64,000 bases of DNA from Proteromonas lacertae (lineage: Eukaryota; Sar; Bigyra; Opalinata; Proteromonadidae). The stretch spans positions 147,531-211,530 of the forward strand of contig NGBS01001168.1 in NCBI GenBank assembly GCA_002245135.1. Direction: 5' to 3'. Of the stretch, positions 25,042 to 37,620 are shown piece by piece; positions within the stretch are counted from its first letter, which is position 1; each line of letters starts with the position of its first letter. The notes under the pieces are model-generated. The model saw only the letters and a list, made by a program, of their open reading frames with translations. It ran no database searches and was not told where the DNA came from. Made by a program: the position numbers and the translations under genes.

Positions 25042-26187
25042 CAATAAGCAAAATTTGATATTTATGGTCTTAATAAAACACTGATAAAAGTAATTGTTTT
25101 TATTAGCTTGGAATTAATCTGTTAGTGATTTAATAAACACCCTCAGTTATGTGTTTATATAAAAAGATTTAAAAATGTTTTTTGGTCAAAAATGATTGGA
25201 TGATACATAAAAAACGATTCAAAATCTCATTACATCAAAGAAAGCGAACTTTTAATATTTAATAGTTATGCTGATTCTACAGACCAAGATATTTAAATTA
25301 AGTAATTACACAGTTTCTTGTGATATGTAATAAAACAGATTGAGGTACGCTTTAGTTGATTGTATTATATTCATAATATAAAAGGTTGAATATATCTTTA
25401 AGAACATTTACAACTATTAGTAAACTATAAAAAGACTAAATTTCATATTATTGTATTTTGGAATTGTTAGCATATGAAATGATAGATTTTATATAATTTA
25501 TAAGGTATTAAACAGAACAACTAGTTCATAAATACCTTTAGTCTAATAGATACATTGTTGAGGTTACAACTTCATATTCCTCTAAAAGTATTAATCATAC
25601 AATAATATTACTAAATAAATATATTTTATGCTTTATAAATAAAATTGTGACAATAGATTAAATGAAAGATAACGTACAATTCTATATACCATTTATTGAC
25701 TTACTACACAAATTGAACCATATTTATCTTGAGTATATGAGAAATACTGCATTCTCAGTATTTTTAAGCTGGAATGCTTACTTGCCAGGTTTTAATAGCG
25801 TAAATGTGCTGCAAATAAAATGAAAAACAATTACTAATGTAAAATATATCATTTGATTGGAATTATTCCTACTAAAATGGTTTTGATTTTGTAACGACTC
25901 TTTTTGTGTTTTAAGAGTATGAAAGATTATTAGATAAAGATATCTTCATTGAGTTGCAATTGAGATAATATATATGATATGTTGTAAAAGACTTAATTTT
26001 TATTGATCTAATAGATGATATTCAAAATGGTGTATTTTTTCATCATTCTATATAACTTTATATTATATTATATATAGTTACACTAAGACATTTTAGCTGC
26101 TGAATCTAGTATTAAGAAATTAACTACAAATGGAGCTATATTGTTTTATATATCAAGAACAACAACAAACAAACACAATATCAACAA
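25042..26187. other. Intergenic region, no gene seen
   Basis: About 1.1 kb of AT-rich sequence between the starts/ends of flanking minus-strand genes. I see no long reading frame, tRNA-like sequence, repeat array or promoter-class motif that I could support. Confidence 0.6.
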
Positions 26188-28063
26188 TTACTTAGGATTT
26201 TTAGAATTTTTCTTTTTCTTTTCAACATTTTCATAAATCATAGATAATAAATTACTAGCAGGACCTGACATTCCATCTTGAGCTTCCATTGATTTTAATA
26301 AATTTTCAATCATATTGAAATCTTTTGCATTTATATCATTATATACGTCTGAATGATCACTAATTGATTCTAATTCTCTATCCATTTTTTTTTCAATATC
26401 AGAAGGCGGTAAAGAAATATTATCAATATCATCTTCTACTTCTTCGTTTAAATTCACTCCATCATATTCTGATGATTGTTGAAGTATTTTTTTCAATTGT
26501 TTAGTTAATTGCTTTAGTTTTATATGTGTATTTTCAGGTATTTCTTCACCATCTTCTTCTTCACTGTTATCATCATCATCATCATCAGCATCATCTAAAT
26601 CAGTTGGTTTTAAATGTGTCATTCTCATTTCTAATACTTTGTCTAAATCGTTTTCTGTCATCTATTAAACAATCAAAATACAATAATCATTCATACATAT
26701 AGCCAATCTTCAGAATCTGAATTGTCATTATTATTATTATTTGAATCAATCTGAATGGAATCATTATAATTTGATAAAATGTCTTGTATTAATAAATAAT
26801 CATTAAAGCATGAATCAATATTTTCTTTCTATTATGAGATTATAAATAATATCATTCATCTATACATTTAAAAACATGATTTTTGCTTGTTTAAATAAAA
26901 ATTGGTAATTATCACAATCATTTGACATATCAAAAGGAAAATATCCATTATTATTTAATGATTCAAAAAATAAATTCCATTTTTCATTGTTTTTCCAATC
27001 AAATTGTGTTGTTAATTTTTTCATTTTATTCACTATATGTTGATAATACATTTCAAATGCACAACACACTTTAACACCTAAATCAAAACTTCTATATAGA
27101 TAGGAAATACTATTTAAATACTTTCTATTACTAAGTGGAAGTTCAGTCTTCACACCTTTTGGTGTTTGAAACTTTTGACCTTGTAATTGAGCATATAAGA
27201 ATTTAGTGAATTTCACATTATACTATATATATTTATTATTCATATATCTATACTTTTGTATTTAATTCCTTTCCAACAAATGACATAGAATGACAATAAT
27301 TACAATCAGTAGATGTTCTTGTGTAAAAATAAGACAAAATTTTGGATATAAATTGAGGTTCTTTTAATAATACATATGCCACTTTACGAGTTAAATAACA
27401 GTGAGCTAATCATTATAAAAAAATCATAAATATAAAATACAATGATGAAAATCTGAATATATTTTAGATGGATATTGTGATATAATTTCGTTCAGATGAG
27501 AATCTATACCAGCAATTGTCTGTGTTTGTTTTGAAAACAATGTTGATAGAGAGTTTTCTATAGATTTTGATTCTTCACTCATTTTGTCTAATGAAACAAG
27601 ATGTAGTTGTCCTTTATGAATAAATACTCTATAATCAGAATTATCAGGATCGATCCAATCAGGAACATAATCTGCAGCTTCTATTAACAAAAATTCACCA
27701 TCAGAATCAACAATATTAACCTAAACAATAAATGCATTAATATCAATACTGCTATATTATTAAATTTCTTTGATATTTCGTAAAATAAAAAAACAATAAA
27801 CCATTCATCATCGATATTTTCACCAATATATACAGAGCCTTCTAAACATATAAATTCTTTAGATTTTATTGCTTCATTAGAAGGAAGTAAATAAAATTCT
27901 TGATTTGTCCATATGTAGTCTTTAACATAGGATTGAATATAAGTCAAAATATGTTCTATAATGAAATATTCCTGAGTTTTTGCATCACTATTCTAATACA
28001 CATTCATACTATTAAATATACTTGAATATAAACTTTGTAACACACAGAATCAATTTCATTCAT
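26188..28063 (-). CDS. ECD: Ecdysoneless/SGT1 family protein
   Basis: The start is the ATG at 28063. Spliced exons read through EYFIIEHILTYIQSYVKDYI, then DDEWFIVFLFYEISKKF, then the family signature VDSDGEFLLIEAADYVPDWI and YRVFIHKGQLHLV. After further exons come the helical middle part (KFLYAQLQGQKF), the conserved EDWL motif, and an acidic C-terminus ending in a Lys-rich tail. The family is nuclear/cytoplasmic and is linked to splicing, p53 control and cell-cycle progression in animals. At least six short introns (27-40 nt) are needed. Only 64 bp separate its ATG from that of the divergent polycystin gene. Confidence 0.85.
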
Positions 28064-28127
28064 TATATAGGCTTGATTGCTGTTTGAATCAGTTGGGTAT
28101 TTGTTTTTATTGAGGGTTTTCTAAATA
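28064..28127. promoter_or_regulatory. 64-bp bidirectional promoter with a GGCTTGATTGC element
   Basis: The ATG codons of two divergent genes (Ecdysoneless on minus, polycystin on plus) are only 64 bp apart. GGCTTGATTGC lies close to the minus-strand ATG. The same GCTTGA core is found before many other genes here, so it is the best candidate for the shared control element. Confidence 0.55.
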
Positions 28128-29031
28128 ATGAAGGGAAGGAAACTATCTCAATCTCTCGAAAGATCTGCTTTAAGGTATTTAATATCGAAATATACAGCAT
28201 TTAGGTCTAAACGAATGCAATTTCAAAAACCTTCAATAAATTCTAACTTTGATAAAACAGTTTCTCAACATTTAGATCCAGTAAAAGAAGAATCTCCTGC
28301 ATTAGTGTCTATGACGAATCTGTCAATTACTAGTCCTACTGCCAAAATAAGCACTCCTACTCATGCATTTCAATCTTCATCGCCTGTAAATATTCCAACA
28401 AAGGATGAAATGAAGATGTATCTCCTTTAATCTATGTTTTGTAGAATTAATCGTAAGAAATGGATTTTACAATTCCATACAAAAGAATTGAATATTCATG
28501 ATGCTTTATTAGCTGATTCATCAGAAGAATTGAGAAATGTATGATTATATATATAAATATAATGAATAGTTTTACTGTAATCTATTCTTATATTTAATAT
28601 ATTTGATATTGATATTTGTGTCTCTATTCAAGTATATTGTATAATATATAATGCATTAGATCTCCAATCCATTTTCCTTATGAACAGAATCAATTTCTAA
28701 GAAGCTTGTTTTTGGATAGAATGTACCAAAGTCAAGATTATGATCAAAACTTTGATGATATTGTATCACATAAACAAATGTGGTTTTGGATAAATCAAAC
28801 AATGGTACCTGGATTATATGAATATGAAAAAATATCAGATCAAACACTGATAGGTGATATTGAAGTAAGGCAGATGAGAGTGAAGAAAGAGAGTTGTAAA
28901 TCTCCAATTGATGTATTTAGTAATGAATCATGTATTCCTCCATTTTCACTAAGCAATGAAGAAAAATCACCATATAACTGGTATAAAGGTAAAACAGGAC
29001 CAATATATAAGTATTTATATATATATATATA

Positions 29032-29072
<41 letters not shown>

Positions 29073-32000
29073 GGAATATACAACTGATCATTCCAAATTA
29101 ACAGGATCTACAACATATACAACAAATGCATTTAATATAGATGTTGATTATGGTCATGGTGGTTTTGTATTTTATTTGCCAGGAAGTGATAAAAACAAAG
29201 CTGTAGAAATATTAGAAGAAATGCAAGATGAAGGATATATTGATAAGCAAACAAGAGCAATGGCATTCTCTATACTTTATTATAATAAACATGCAAATCT
29301 ATTCTCTACATTAAGAATTGTATTTGAGTTTTTTGGTACTGATTATATTGAAAAGACTGCTTTTATTCAAACATTTGAGTTATTAACAGATCTTTCAACA
29401 TCTCAATCTGTGGTGAGAAATGGTTTGATTATAGTAATAGGGCTTTTTACAGTCTATTTCTTATATCAAGAATATATAAATATAAGAACTCAAAGATGGA
29501 AATATATCACATTTTGGAATGCAATTGTTTTTACTCAATTTATATTAATTATTGTTTATATTTGTATGTTCATAGCATACAGTGTAAGAAGTGTAAAAAC
29601 AAAAGATGATTTATTTGAATGTTATAATACAGGAAATAATCAAAACTGTTTTGTTGATATATTTGATACTTTTATATTCTTCAATCATTATAATAATGTA
29701 GCTGCATTTGTTAGTTTTGTTACATTCATTAAAGTATATTTATATTTATTATATTCATTTTGAATAGATATTCAAATACTTAAGATTCAATGATAAATTG
29801 AATATGTTATGGAATACTCTAAGTTTAGCTATTCCAGATTTAGTCGCATTTGCATTATTGTTCTTGACCGTGTTTATTGGTTATTCGTTGTTAGGTTTAA
29901 TTGCATTTGGACCAAATGTAAGGTCATTTCATAATTTTATGACTTCTGTATGGACTTGTTATGGTTACTTAGTTGGTGGAGGTAATGAAGAAGAATTAGT
30001 ATATGTTCAACCAACTGTAGCTACAATATTTTATATTACATTCATTCTATTTGTTGTTCTTATTTTGATTAATATGTTTATTGCTATTATCAGTCAGTAT
30101 TATGCTTTGGAAAAAGAAAACACAGAAAAGAGAAGTAAAAAGAAAGATAATTCTGATTATACAGTAGAATTTGATCTTTATAAACAATTGAAAAGATTTT
30201 TCAAAGGTTTAAGACCAAAGCTTCAAATAACAGTAGAAGGAGATGAATTAGATGAATATCAACAGACGATGTATCTTCAGAAAGGAAATACTGTAATTGT
30301 TATGGATTGTGATTATATTCAAGCAGAAAGAGCAAGATTACGTAAGTTATTTCAAGGTGCAGCTCATGTTATAATGATCTGTTCAAGATTCTGGAGATTA
30401 GCTGGAGGTTCTCAATTTGATTTTATTGGTGGGACAGAATATGTGCCTCCAAAAGTAACTCCACAAAAGTATCAAATATTGTATCTACAATCGATGAGTA
30501 TTAGTTCGTTGAATTTATTACAATCTGTTAAAAAGGGTAGTAAAATAGTATTAAATGATGAATCATTTAGTAGTGATAAAGTTATATTGGAGTGTATCAA
30601 TACTCCTCCTTTATTCTTTCAATATCATTATTATATTGGCTCAGGAATGCATGCTAAGAAATATAAGATTATACAAGGTGGAAGTGTATTTCATAATCAA
30701 GAAGTTAGATTTCCATTCTATACATATATATTACAAATATTTTATGCAATTATGACATACTTCAAAACATCCTATCAGAATTATTTAGATCAGAAATATG
30801 TTCATTTAGATTGGAAGAGTTTCTTATTATTAAGTCAAGAAGAAATAAGAGAAGTATTAATTAAATTATTGAAAATGGGTAAAACAAAAGTAAGATTTGA
30901 TGAATTGATAAAACATATTAGAATTGTAGCTGCAAAGAAGCTGATTAGAATGGGAGTTGAGAATTTAAATGAAAGAGTTGATTTAATTGTAGCATCACTA
31001 ATGTTTAAACATTTCCCACAATTATCTGAGATTACTAAAGCAGAAGCTGGTAGACAGTATATTCATTATATATTTTTATCCTATTTTTTTTAATAGTTAT
31101 GTTCCTGATCCAGTAGATACTTCAAAGATAGAATTACCTCCAAAGGTGTTGAAGTTATGTGATATTATAGCAGCCAATGATCATGAAGTATGGTCTCAAT
31201 CAAGAATAGCTGAAGGTTGGACTTATGGACCTGAATTAGATTCAGCTGAAAAAGAAAACCCTGATTTAGTTCCATATGATGAATTAGATGAAAGTGAAAA
31301 GGAATATAATAGAAGTAGTGCTGAACAGATTATTAAGATGATTTTATATTTAGGATATGGTATTTATAAAGAACCAAATTTAAGATGTATTAATTGGACT
31401 TATACAAAGAGGCAATGTTTCTCTCCCAATACTTATACACCAAATCCTTTCCCTACTTCATCGATTAAATTAGTACCAACAATGTTAGATTTAGCCGATT
31501 TAATAGCAGAGAATAATCATGATGTTTGGGCAAAAGCCAAAATAAAGAATGGATGGAGATATAGTCCACTTAGAAACGATGAGAATAAACAACATAATTT
31601 ATTAGTTCCATATTTATTCTTAAGTGAACCTGAGAAGAAATATGATAGAGAAGCTGCAATAGAAACATTGAAATTGATGGTAGGTTTAGGTTTTAGATTT
31701 AAGATTGGTGTTTCTGCATTAGATGATAGTATATATATTATATTATATTATATTTTAGAGGATGATGAAGATGATATTGTATTAATAACAAGGCAGTCAA
31801 TGGCATTTACTCCAACTCCAAAAGTACAAACACAAAAATCAGTTCCAGTATTACAATCAGTAGCAGAAGAACCAGTAACAGAAGAAGATGTAGTTCCAGA
31901 AATGAAAACACCTCCAAAAAGATCTAGAAATGGTAGTATGACCAAACCATCAACAGTGTTATTAGATTCACCTACACATTCTGCATTAAATGATGCGGTA

Positions 32001-33185
32001 ATGAATAATGCACAATTACAACGTCAAGATTTAATCACATCAATTCCAGAAGAATTAGAAGAAGGAAATTCTTTAGGTAATTTAATGAAAATGCCATCTC
32101 CATTTACAGATTTAAATAAAAAGGGATTGAATAATCAATCTACAGCACCTGTTAAACCAGTTTTAATTACCCCAACATCAAATAAAGCATCACCAATATT
32201 ACCACCAAGTGAGCCAAGATTCTCCAAAACTCCATCTCCAAATTCTACCTCATCCACTCCATCTCCTTTAAAACCACCTTTATTGAAATCAGCTACTGCT
32301 GCTCCTACATTAAAACCAACACTTTTAGCTGCTCCAAAACCTGTTTTAATATCAGCAACTAAAGAGACTGAATCTGTAAGACCAGCTACAACAACATCAG
32401 CTACAACAGTTTCAAAACCAACATCAACTGCTGAGCCTACAAAGCCAGTTTTACAAACAACAGCAAAACCAACTACAGCTACTACATCAGCAACTACAAC
32501 ACCATCAAAGCCTGTGTTACAGACTTCTGCAGCTTCAACAACACCAGCTAAACCAGTATTGCAAGCATCAACAAAACCTGCAGCAACAACAACATCTACA
32601 CCTGCAAAACCTACAACTACATCAACTACAGCTAAACCAACAGCAACATCATCATCAACAACAACATCAACTGATAAACCATCATCAACTACTACTTCAA
32701 CACCTGCTAAACCTGTGTTACAAACAGCTACAAAGCCAACAGCTACTACTACTACTACTCCTTCTAAACCACAAACTACAGCAACAACTACTTCATCTAC
32801 AACAAGTGCAAAACCAGCAACTACATCAGCATCATCATCATCTACATCACCTTCAAAACCAGTTTTACAAACTGCAAAAACAACCACAACTACAACAACA
32901 AGTAATAGTTCAACTCCAGCTAAACCTGCTAAACAGACAACTCCACCAAAATGCCCAACTACTTCATCTTCCACTACACTCCCCAAAGTTTCATCTCATA
33001 AATCCTTAGAAACCGGAAGAAAAGGAAGTGCAAGTTCAGCTACATCTGTAAAAAGTACAACAAGTCATTCAAGCTCAGGAGGACATTCAAGTTCAGGAGG
33101 AAGTGTTTCTTCTCAAAGAATAGCTCATACATTACCAAGGACATCTACAAATAGTAGACCTAGTGGTAAAACAACTAAATCATAA
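28128..33185 (+). CDS. Polycystin-2-type cation channel with two C-terminal RyR repeats
   Basis: After a cytoplasmic N-terminus, a short exon near 28590-28640 encodes the first membrane helix (NLFLYLIYLILIFVSLF). The extracellular TOP domain follows, with YGHGGFVFYLPG and the LFSTLRIVFEF segment. Five more helices follow, with the pore region (HNFMTSVWTCYGYLVGGGNE) and the S6 helix (LFVVLILINMFIAIISQYYA). A middle cytosolic region of about 300 residues is unrecognised. Two RyR repeats then read LCDIIAANDHEVWSQSRIAE and LADLIAENNHDVWAKAKIKN, each ending in an LGxGF/Y motif. The last ~430 residues are Thr/Ser/Pro/Ala/Lys-rich. Introns join the frames at 28.4-28.7, 29.0, 29.73, 31.06 and 31.73 kb. 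Polycystins are calcium-permeable channels of cilia and other membranes. Confidence 0.85.
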
Positions 33186-33378
33186 TAAAATTATTTCATA
33201 AATTATATTATATTTCTGTAAAATGTGTTTTTGAAATGTAAATATAGTTAAGTTTGAGAAAAGCTTGATATTTTAAAACTTTTAGAAAGAGCTAATACAT
33301 CATTTTCTTTTGATTTTATTGTTAATAACTGAAATATTTATTATATAAACCATATTGCAAATTGAAGTTAATCAAATT

Positions 33379-34635
33379 ATGGAGGCAGTGTTAAGTGAGT
33401 CTGATAATCAAATAATAAGTCTTCCTTCTGATTCTTCCCTCTCAGACATTGATTTAGTGAACAGTTCTTTAAAAAAGTACAACAATACGCCGTTTGAAGA
33501 TTTATTAGATCCTTTAACACAAAATTCAACAAACAAATATTCAGAACATATGCTGTGTAGTATAGAAAACCTGTGTGATAGAGATGAATATCTGTTAGCT
33601 TCTAGTCTAGAGAATATGAGTATATCAGAAAAAGAGTCATCGACTTATGGTAGTTTTAAAGAAAAAGACAGATCAAATCATAATAGAGAATACATTGTTA
33701 ACAATAATGTCATTGATAAACACACAAATTTTACATTTAACAAACCTAATCATAATAATAATAATTGTAAAATTCCTATGGAAGTTGATTCTAAATTCGT
33801 TCCTATTATACCTCATTCTCCTGTATCTTTATCTCCTATTCCTGCTCCAGTTGCAAGTGCTATTCCTACCCTTTCACTTCCTCATACTCTTCAACAACAA
33901 TCTTTTCCATCATTAACTATTAATCTAATACCAGAAGCGGATAATAATAAGACAAAGAGAGGTAAAGGAAGACCAAGGAAATCAAAAGACAATAATATCG
34001 TCCCATCTATATCACCATCCTCATCAGAATGTAATAATAATAATAATAATAAAGTGAAAAGGAAGAAAGGAAGACCACGAAGAACAATAGATAATAATAA
34101 TAGTGATTCACATATGCGTGTTTCTATAGAAGAACCACCACCTATGCATGTTAGTAAAAAGTGTGGTATAGATCTGTCTGATGAAATTAAAGAATGGTTT
34201 GAAGACGTATGTTCAAAGAAAACGGAGAAAAAGAATTTACCAATTCCAAATGATGTAATAAATAAATTCAAAATGATAAAAGACGAAATTGAAATTTGTG
34301 AATTTTGTAAAAAAAATAAAAGAAAAAGAAAATTGGATTGTTTTTTATATAATGGAAAATATATTTGTTTTGATTGTGCTGGTGATTTTGTTAAAAAGGA
34401 AGAAGTGAATAAATTACAACATTGGGAAAGTGAAGTGAAAGATGGAAAAGGATTGTGTTGTCAGAGGTTGAATCATTGGTATCCAGTTCATGATTATGTA
34501 GAATTAAAGAACTGTGATGATGATGGCAGACCTGTGAGAGGTGAAGCATATAAATCATCTCAGCAATGTATATTTTGTAGAAATTTTAAGAAGTATGAAT
34601 ATAGAAGAAATAAAAAAAACTTAGAGTGTAAATAA
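33379..34635 (+). CDS. Zinc-domain family member D, with two AT-hooks
   Basis: A Ser/Asn-rich N-terminus leads to two AT-hook motifs, KRGKGRPRKSK and KRKKGRPRR, which bind the minor groove of AT-rich DNA. The family domain follows: CEFC, then CFDC, a Trp, then GLCCQRLNHWYPVHDY, then CIFC with RNFKKYEYRRNKK. The third Cys pair is changed to CC. AAGCTTGAT lies about 110 bp upstream of the ATG. The AT-hooks make this the best evidence that the family acts on DNA or chromatin; that is an inference from the motifs. It is the first of five genes in tandem. Confidence 0.75.
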   Translation: MEAVLSESDNQIISLPSDSSLSDIDLVNSSLKKYNNTPFEDLLDPLTQNSTNKYSEHMLCSIENLCDRDEYLLASSLENMSISEKESSTYGSFKEKDRSNHNREYIVNNNVIDKHTNFTFNKPNHNNNNCKIPMEVDSKFVPIIPHSPVSLSPIPAPVASAIPTLSLPHTLQQQSFPSLTINLIPEADNNKTKRGKGRPRKSKDNNIVPSISPSSSECNNNNNNKVKRKKGRPRRTIDNNNSDSHMRVSIEEPPPMHVSKKCGIDLSDEIKEWFEDVCSKKTEKKNLPIPNDVINKFKMIKDEIEICEFCKKNKRKRKLDCFLYNGKYICFDCAGDFVKKEEVNKLQHWESEVKDGKGLCCQRLNHWYPVHDYVELKNCDDDGRPVRGEAYKSSQQCIFCRNFKKYEYRRNKKNLECK

Positions 34636-34740
34636 TTAAAAAATAATATAATGTTATATATTATGTTAATGTTTATATATCTTCTTTTACATAAAAATAT
34701 GATCAAGCCAATTTTCGAGCTTCTCTGTTTTTTGTTTTAA

Positions 34741-36092
34741 ATGAGTAACAAAGATGGTTTGAATAACTCTGATGGTATTTATTCTGGGTTATCAAATCTG
34801 TACGACTCAAATGAAACAAAAATACCTATTACATATTCCAATTTTACAAATGTACAGAATTCCAATGATACTACGCATGAAATGCATGGTGATAGAGATA
34901 TTGATAGAAGTGTAAGAGTAAGAAGTGGAAGTGACAATATTGACAATAAAATGAGTCATTTAAATATTTCTGAAGCAAACCGTTTATATGGTAGTTTAAA
35001 TCCACATGAATATGATTTACCAGTGTCTGATAGTATTGAATATATGCCACCTTTGCCCTTAGATAATAGTGAGATGCAATCTAGTCTATCTGATTCATTT
35101 CCAGGCTCAATGTCATCATCACTTCCACAAAATGATTATAATGTAATACCACAACCACTACAACAATCCCAACCACCATCACGCCTATTAGAATCAGATA
35201 ATTCATTAAATGCATTGTATGATTCATTAAACATGGAAGAATCAGCATCACCAGCCAAATATCTTGGTCCAACAACAACAACAACAACAACAACAAACAT
35301 ATGTGAATAATCCAAATACTTTCATTTATCAACCAATAACATCAATGAACGAACCTCCATCACCACTTTCACCACCACTTCAAACAACAACAACCACAAC
35401 AAATAGATCACCATCATTATCACCACCAGAAATACCTCCACGAAGAACTAGATCAAAACAAACACCACAACTATTACCTGAAATTCCATTACCACCATCT
35501 TGTGAAGATATTAATTTATCTGATTATAATTTAGAGGGTAATATATTTACAAAAGAGGATGTATATGAATATATTAAACAAGCGAAAGAAACTGTTGTAT
35601 GTAATGTATGTAGAAAAGTAATAAAAAAACTACACTCATTTGGAAAACCTAAAGATTGTGTTTATTATTGTGTGCCATGTTCAATTAATGCAATAAAAGA
35701 TGATAAAAAAGTAAGAGAAAATGATTGGGAATATAGTGAAAAACCTAGTAGGAGTATTGGTAGGAATAAAAAAGGAGGTGATAGTGAACCACCACCACCT
35801 GGTTTTAGATTATGTAAAAGAATGAAACATTATAAGCCAAATTGGTCATTTATAGAAAGAAATAGACAAAAAGGTAAAGATAAGAATAAAGTTCGAAAAA
35901 ATAAATTTGCATTAAAACCGGAAAAACAATGTTCATATTGTAGAAATTTCAAGAAGAGACAGAATATGAAGAAAAAGATGAAAGATCTTCATGAAAGTTT
36001 CGAAAAAGTGACAAAAGACTATTATGATGAAGAAGATAATATATATCAAGAAGATGATGAAGAAAAAGATACCTATCCAGAAGGTGAAGAAG

Positions 36093-36124
<32 letters not shown>

Positions 36125-36169
36125 GATGAAGAAGAAAGTGATGATGAAAAAGAAGATTATGATGAATAG
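34741..36169 (+). CDS. Zinc-domain family member E, with one frame shift
   Basis: The first 190 residues (Ser/Pro-rich) end at a TAA near 35308. A one-base shift restores a frame that runs from a CAA-encoded Gln tract through LLPEIPLPPSCEDINLSDYN, then CNVC, then CVPC, a Trp, then RLCKRMKHYKPNWSFIERNR, then CSYCRNFKKRQNMKKK, and finally a long Glu-rich tail. No GT-AG intron restores the frame. Member F has the shift at a similar position, with GAATAATC at the stop in both. TCAAGCC is about 40 bp upstream of the ATG. It may be expressed by frameshifting, be a pseudogene, or carry an error in the CAA repeat. Confidence 0.65.
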
Positions 36170-36303
36170 ATTTAATTATTATTTTTTATTATATTATTAC
36201 TGTTGGTGGTTGTTTATTTAACTTAAATAAGCAATAAGATGAAAATGAGATAAAATATTATCAAGCCAAAATCAAGCTTTTCAATTTTCTTTTTAAAATT
36301 TAA

Positions 36304-37515
36304 ATGAGTGGCAATGGAGGTTCAAATGATTCTGATGATATTTGCTCATCCCTAACTGATCTATTTATTTCGAATGGAAGGAATATAGCCGATAGTTCAT
36401 CTTCTGCAACATATATTGACAGTTCATGTGAAATCAATTGTGGCGTAAGTGATTGTCATTTGTATAAAAGTAGAAGCTATAAAAAAGATAATGATGCTAT
36501 TTTTAGTAGTGTACCAAATAATATTTGTTTGTCGTGCCCTTATAAAAATGAAACTGATAAAATGAATGAGAGTAATATGCCACCACTATCTGAAAGTATT
36601 GGTAATATTAACTGTGATATAAATCTATATCCATCATTACCAATAAGCACTAGTTATGATTATTTAATTCCGTTACCTAAAGAAAGTTATGAAATAGATG
36701 ATATACCAGAAGAAATTCATTCACAACAAGTATTTAATACAAAACAACCATCTGTTATTGTTGAGCAGAATAGATATGATATAAAAACAATCTATCCAAC
36801 CTCTTCTATTCCACAACAACAACAACAACAACCATCTTCACAACAAGTCATTAATTCAAAAGGAGAAGAATATTCATTCACCAAAATATATGAACAACAA
36901 TCTGATATTATTCCGCGTACTCCACAGATATATGCCTATACTTATGAATAATCAACCATCACCATTCTCACAACCATCACCTTTAATGAATAAATCAAAT
37001 CTCACTCCTAGATCATTAACTGAAATACCATTACCAGATAGTTATGAAGATATTAATTTATCTGATTATAATTTGGATGGTAATATATTTACAAAAGAAG
37101 AAGTATATGAATATATTAAACAATCTAAAGAGGTAGTAGAATGTAATATATGTAAAACAATAATAAAGAAGATTTACTCATTTGGTAAACCATCAGAGAA
37201 TCTCTATGTTTGTTTAGAATGTTCAAATTATTTAAAAGATGTTAAAGAATACGATTGGGAAGAAAGTATAAAGGGGAAGAGTAGTGATAAGGGTAAAATT
37301 ATAAACAGCATAACTACACCAAATATTCGTTTCAAAAGATGTAGTAGAAAAGCTCATTTTGAAACCGATTTATGTCATATTTAGAAAGAGATAAACAGAA
37401 AGGCAAAAATAAGAATGATGTTTGTAAGAATGAATATGCATTAAAAGGGGAAAAGCAATGTCTATATTGTAGAAATTTCAAGAAAAGATTCACTATGAAA
37501 AAAATAATGAAATAA
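36304..37515 (+). pseudogene. Zinc-domain family member F, two frame breaks
   Basis: The Ser-rich N-terminus (starting MSGNGGSNDSDDICSSLTDL) ends at a TAA near 36949. The frame then resumes, as in member E, with NNQPSPFSQPSP, SYEDINLSDYNLDGN, CNICKTIIKK, CLEC and RCSRKAHF. A second break near 37371, where TGG has become TG, precedes the remaining RDKQKGK and CLYCRNFKKRFTMKK parts. With both breaks ignored, the whole domain is present. TCAAGCC and TCAAGCTT lie about 25-45 bp upstream. The second break is a deletion, unlike the first. Confidence 0.65.
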
Positions 37516-37620
37516 AGATAAGAATTACTTTATTTTGATAATTATTATATTGTAATGTTAAGTAGATGATTGTATGTAGAAATTGTGTAAAAATTTTGTT
37601 TATTGTCAAGCTTAAGTTTG

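Noticed and set aside
25042-26187. tRNA or other RNA gene in the 1.1-kb gap
   Set aside because: I found no GGTTCRA-like B box or cloverleaf-like pairing here or elsewhere in the window.
32135-32986. Long antisense open frame rich in Val, Gly and Asp under the channel tail
   Set aside because: It is the complement of the Thr/Pro/Lys repeat tail, which lacks antisense stops because of its composition. It has no domain, motif or promoter.
35260-35410. Intron to explain the frame change in member E
   Set aside because: The only GT-AG pairs spanning the site leave the wrong frame or remove the Gln tract without restoring the EIPLP frame.
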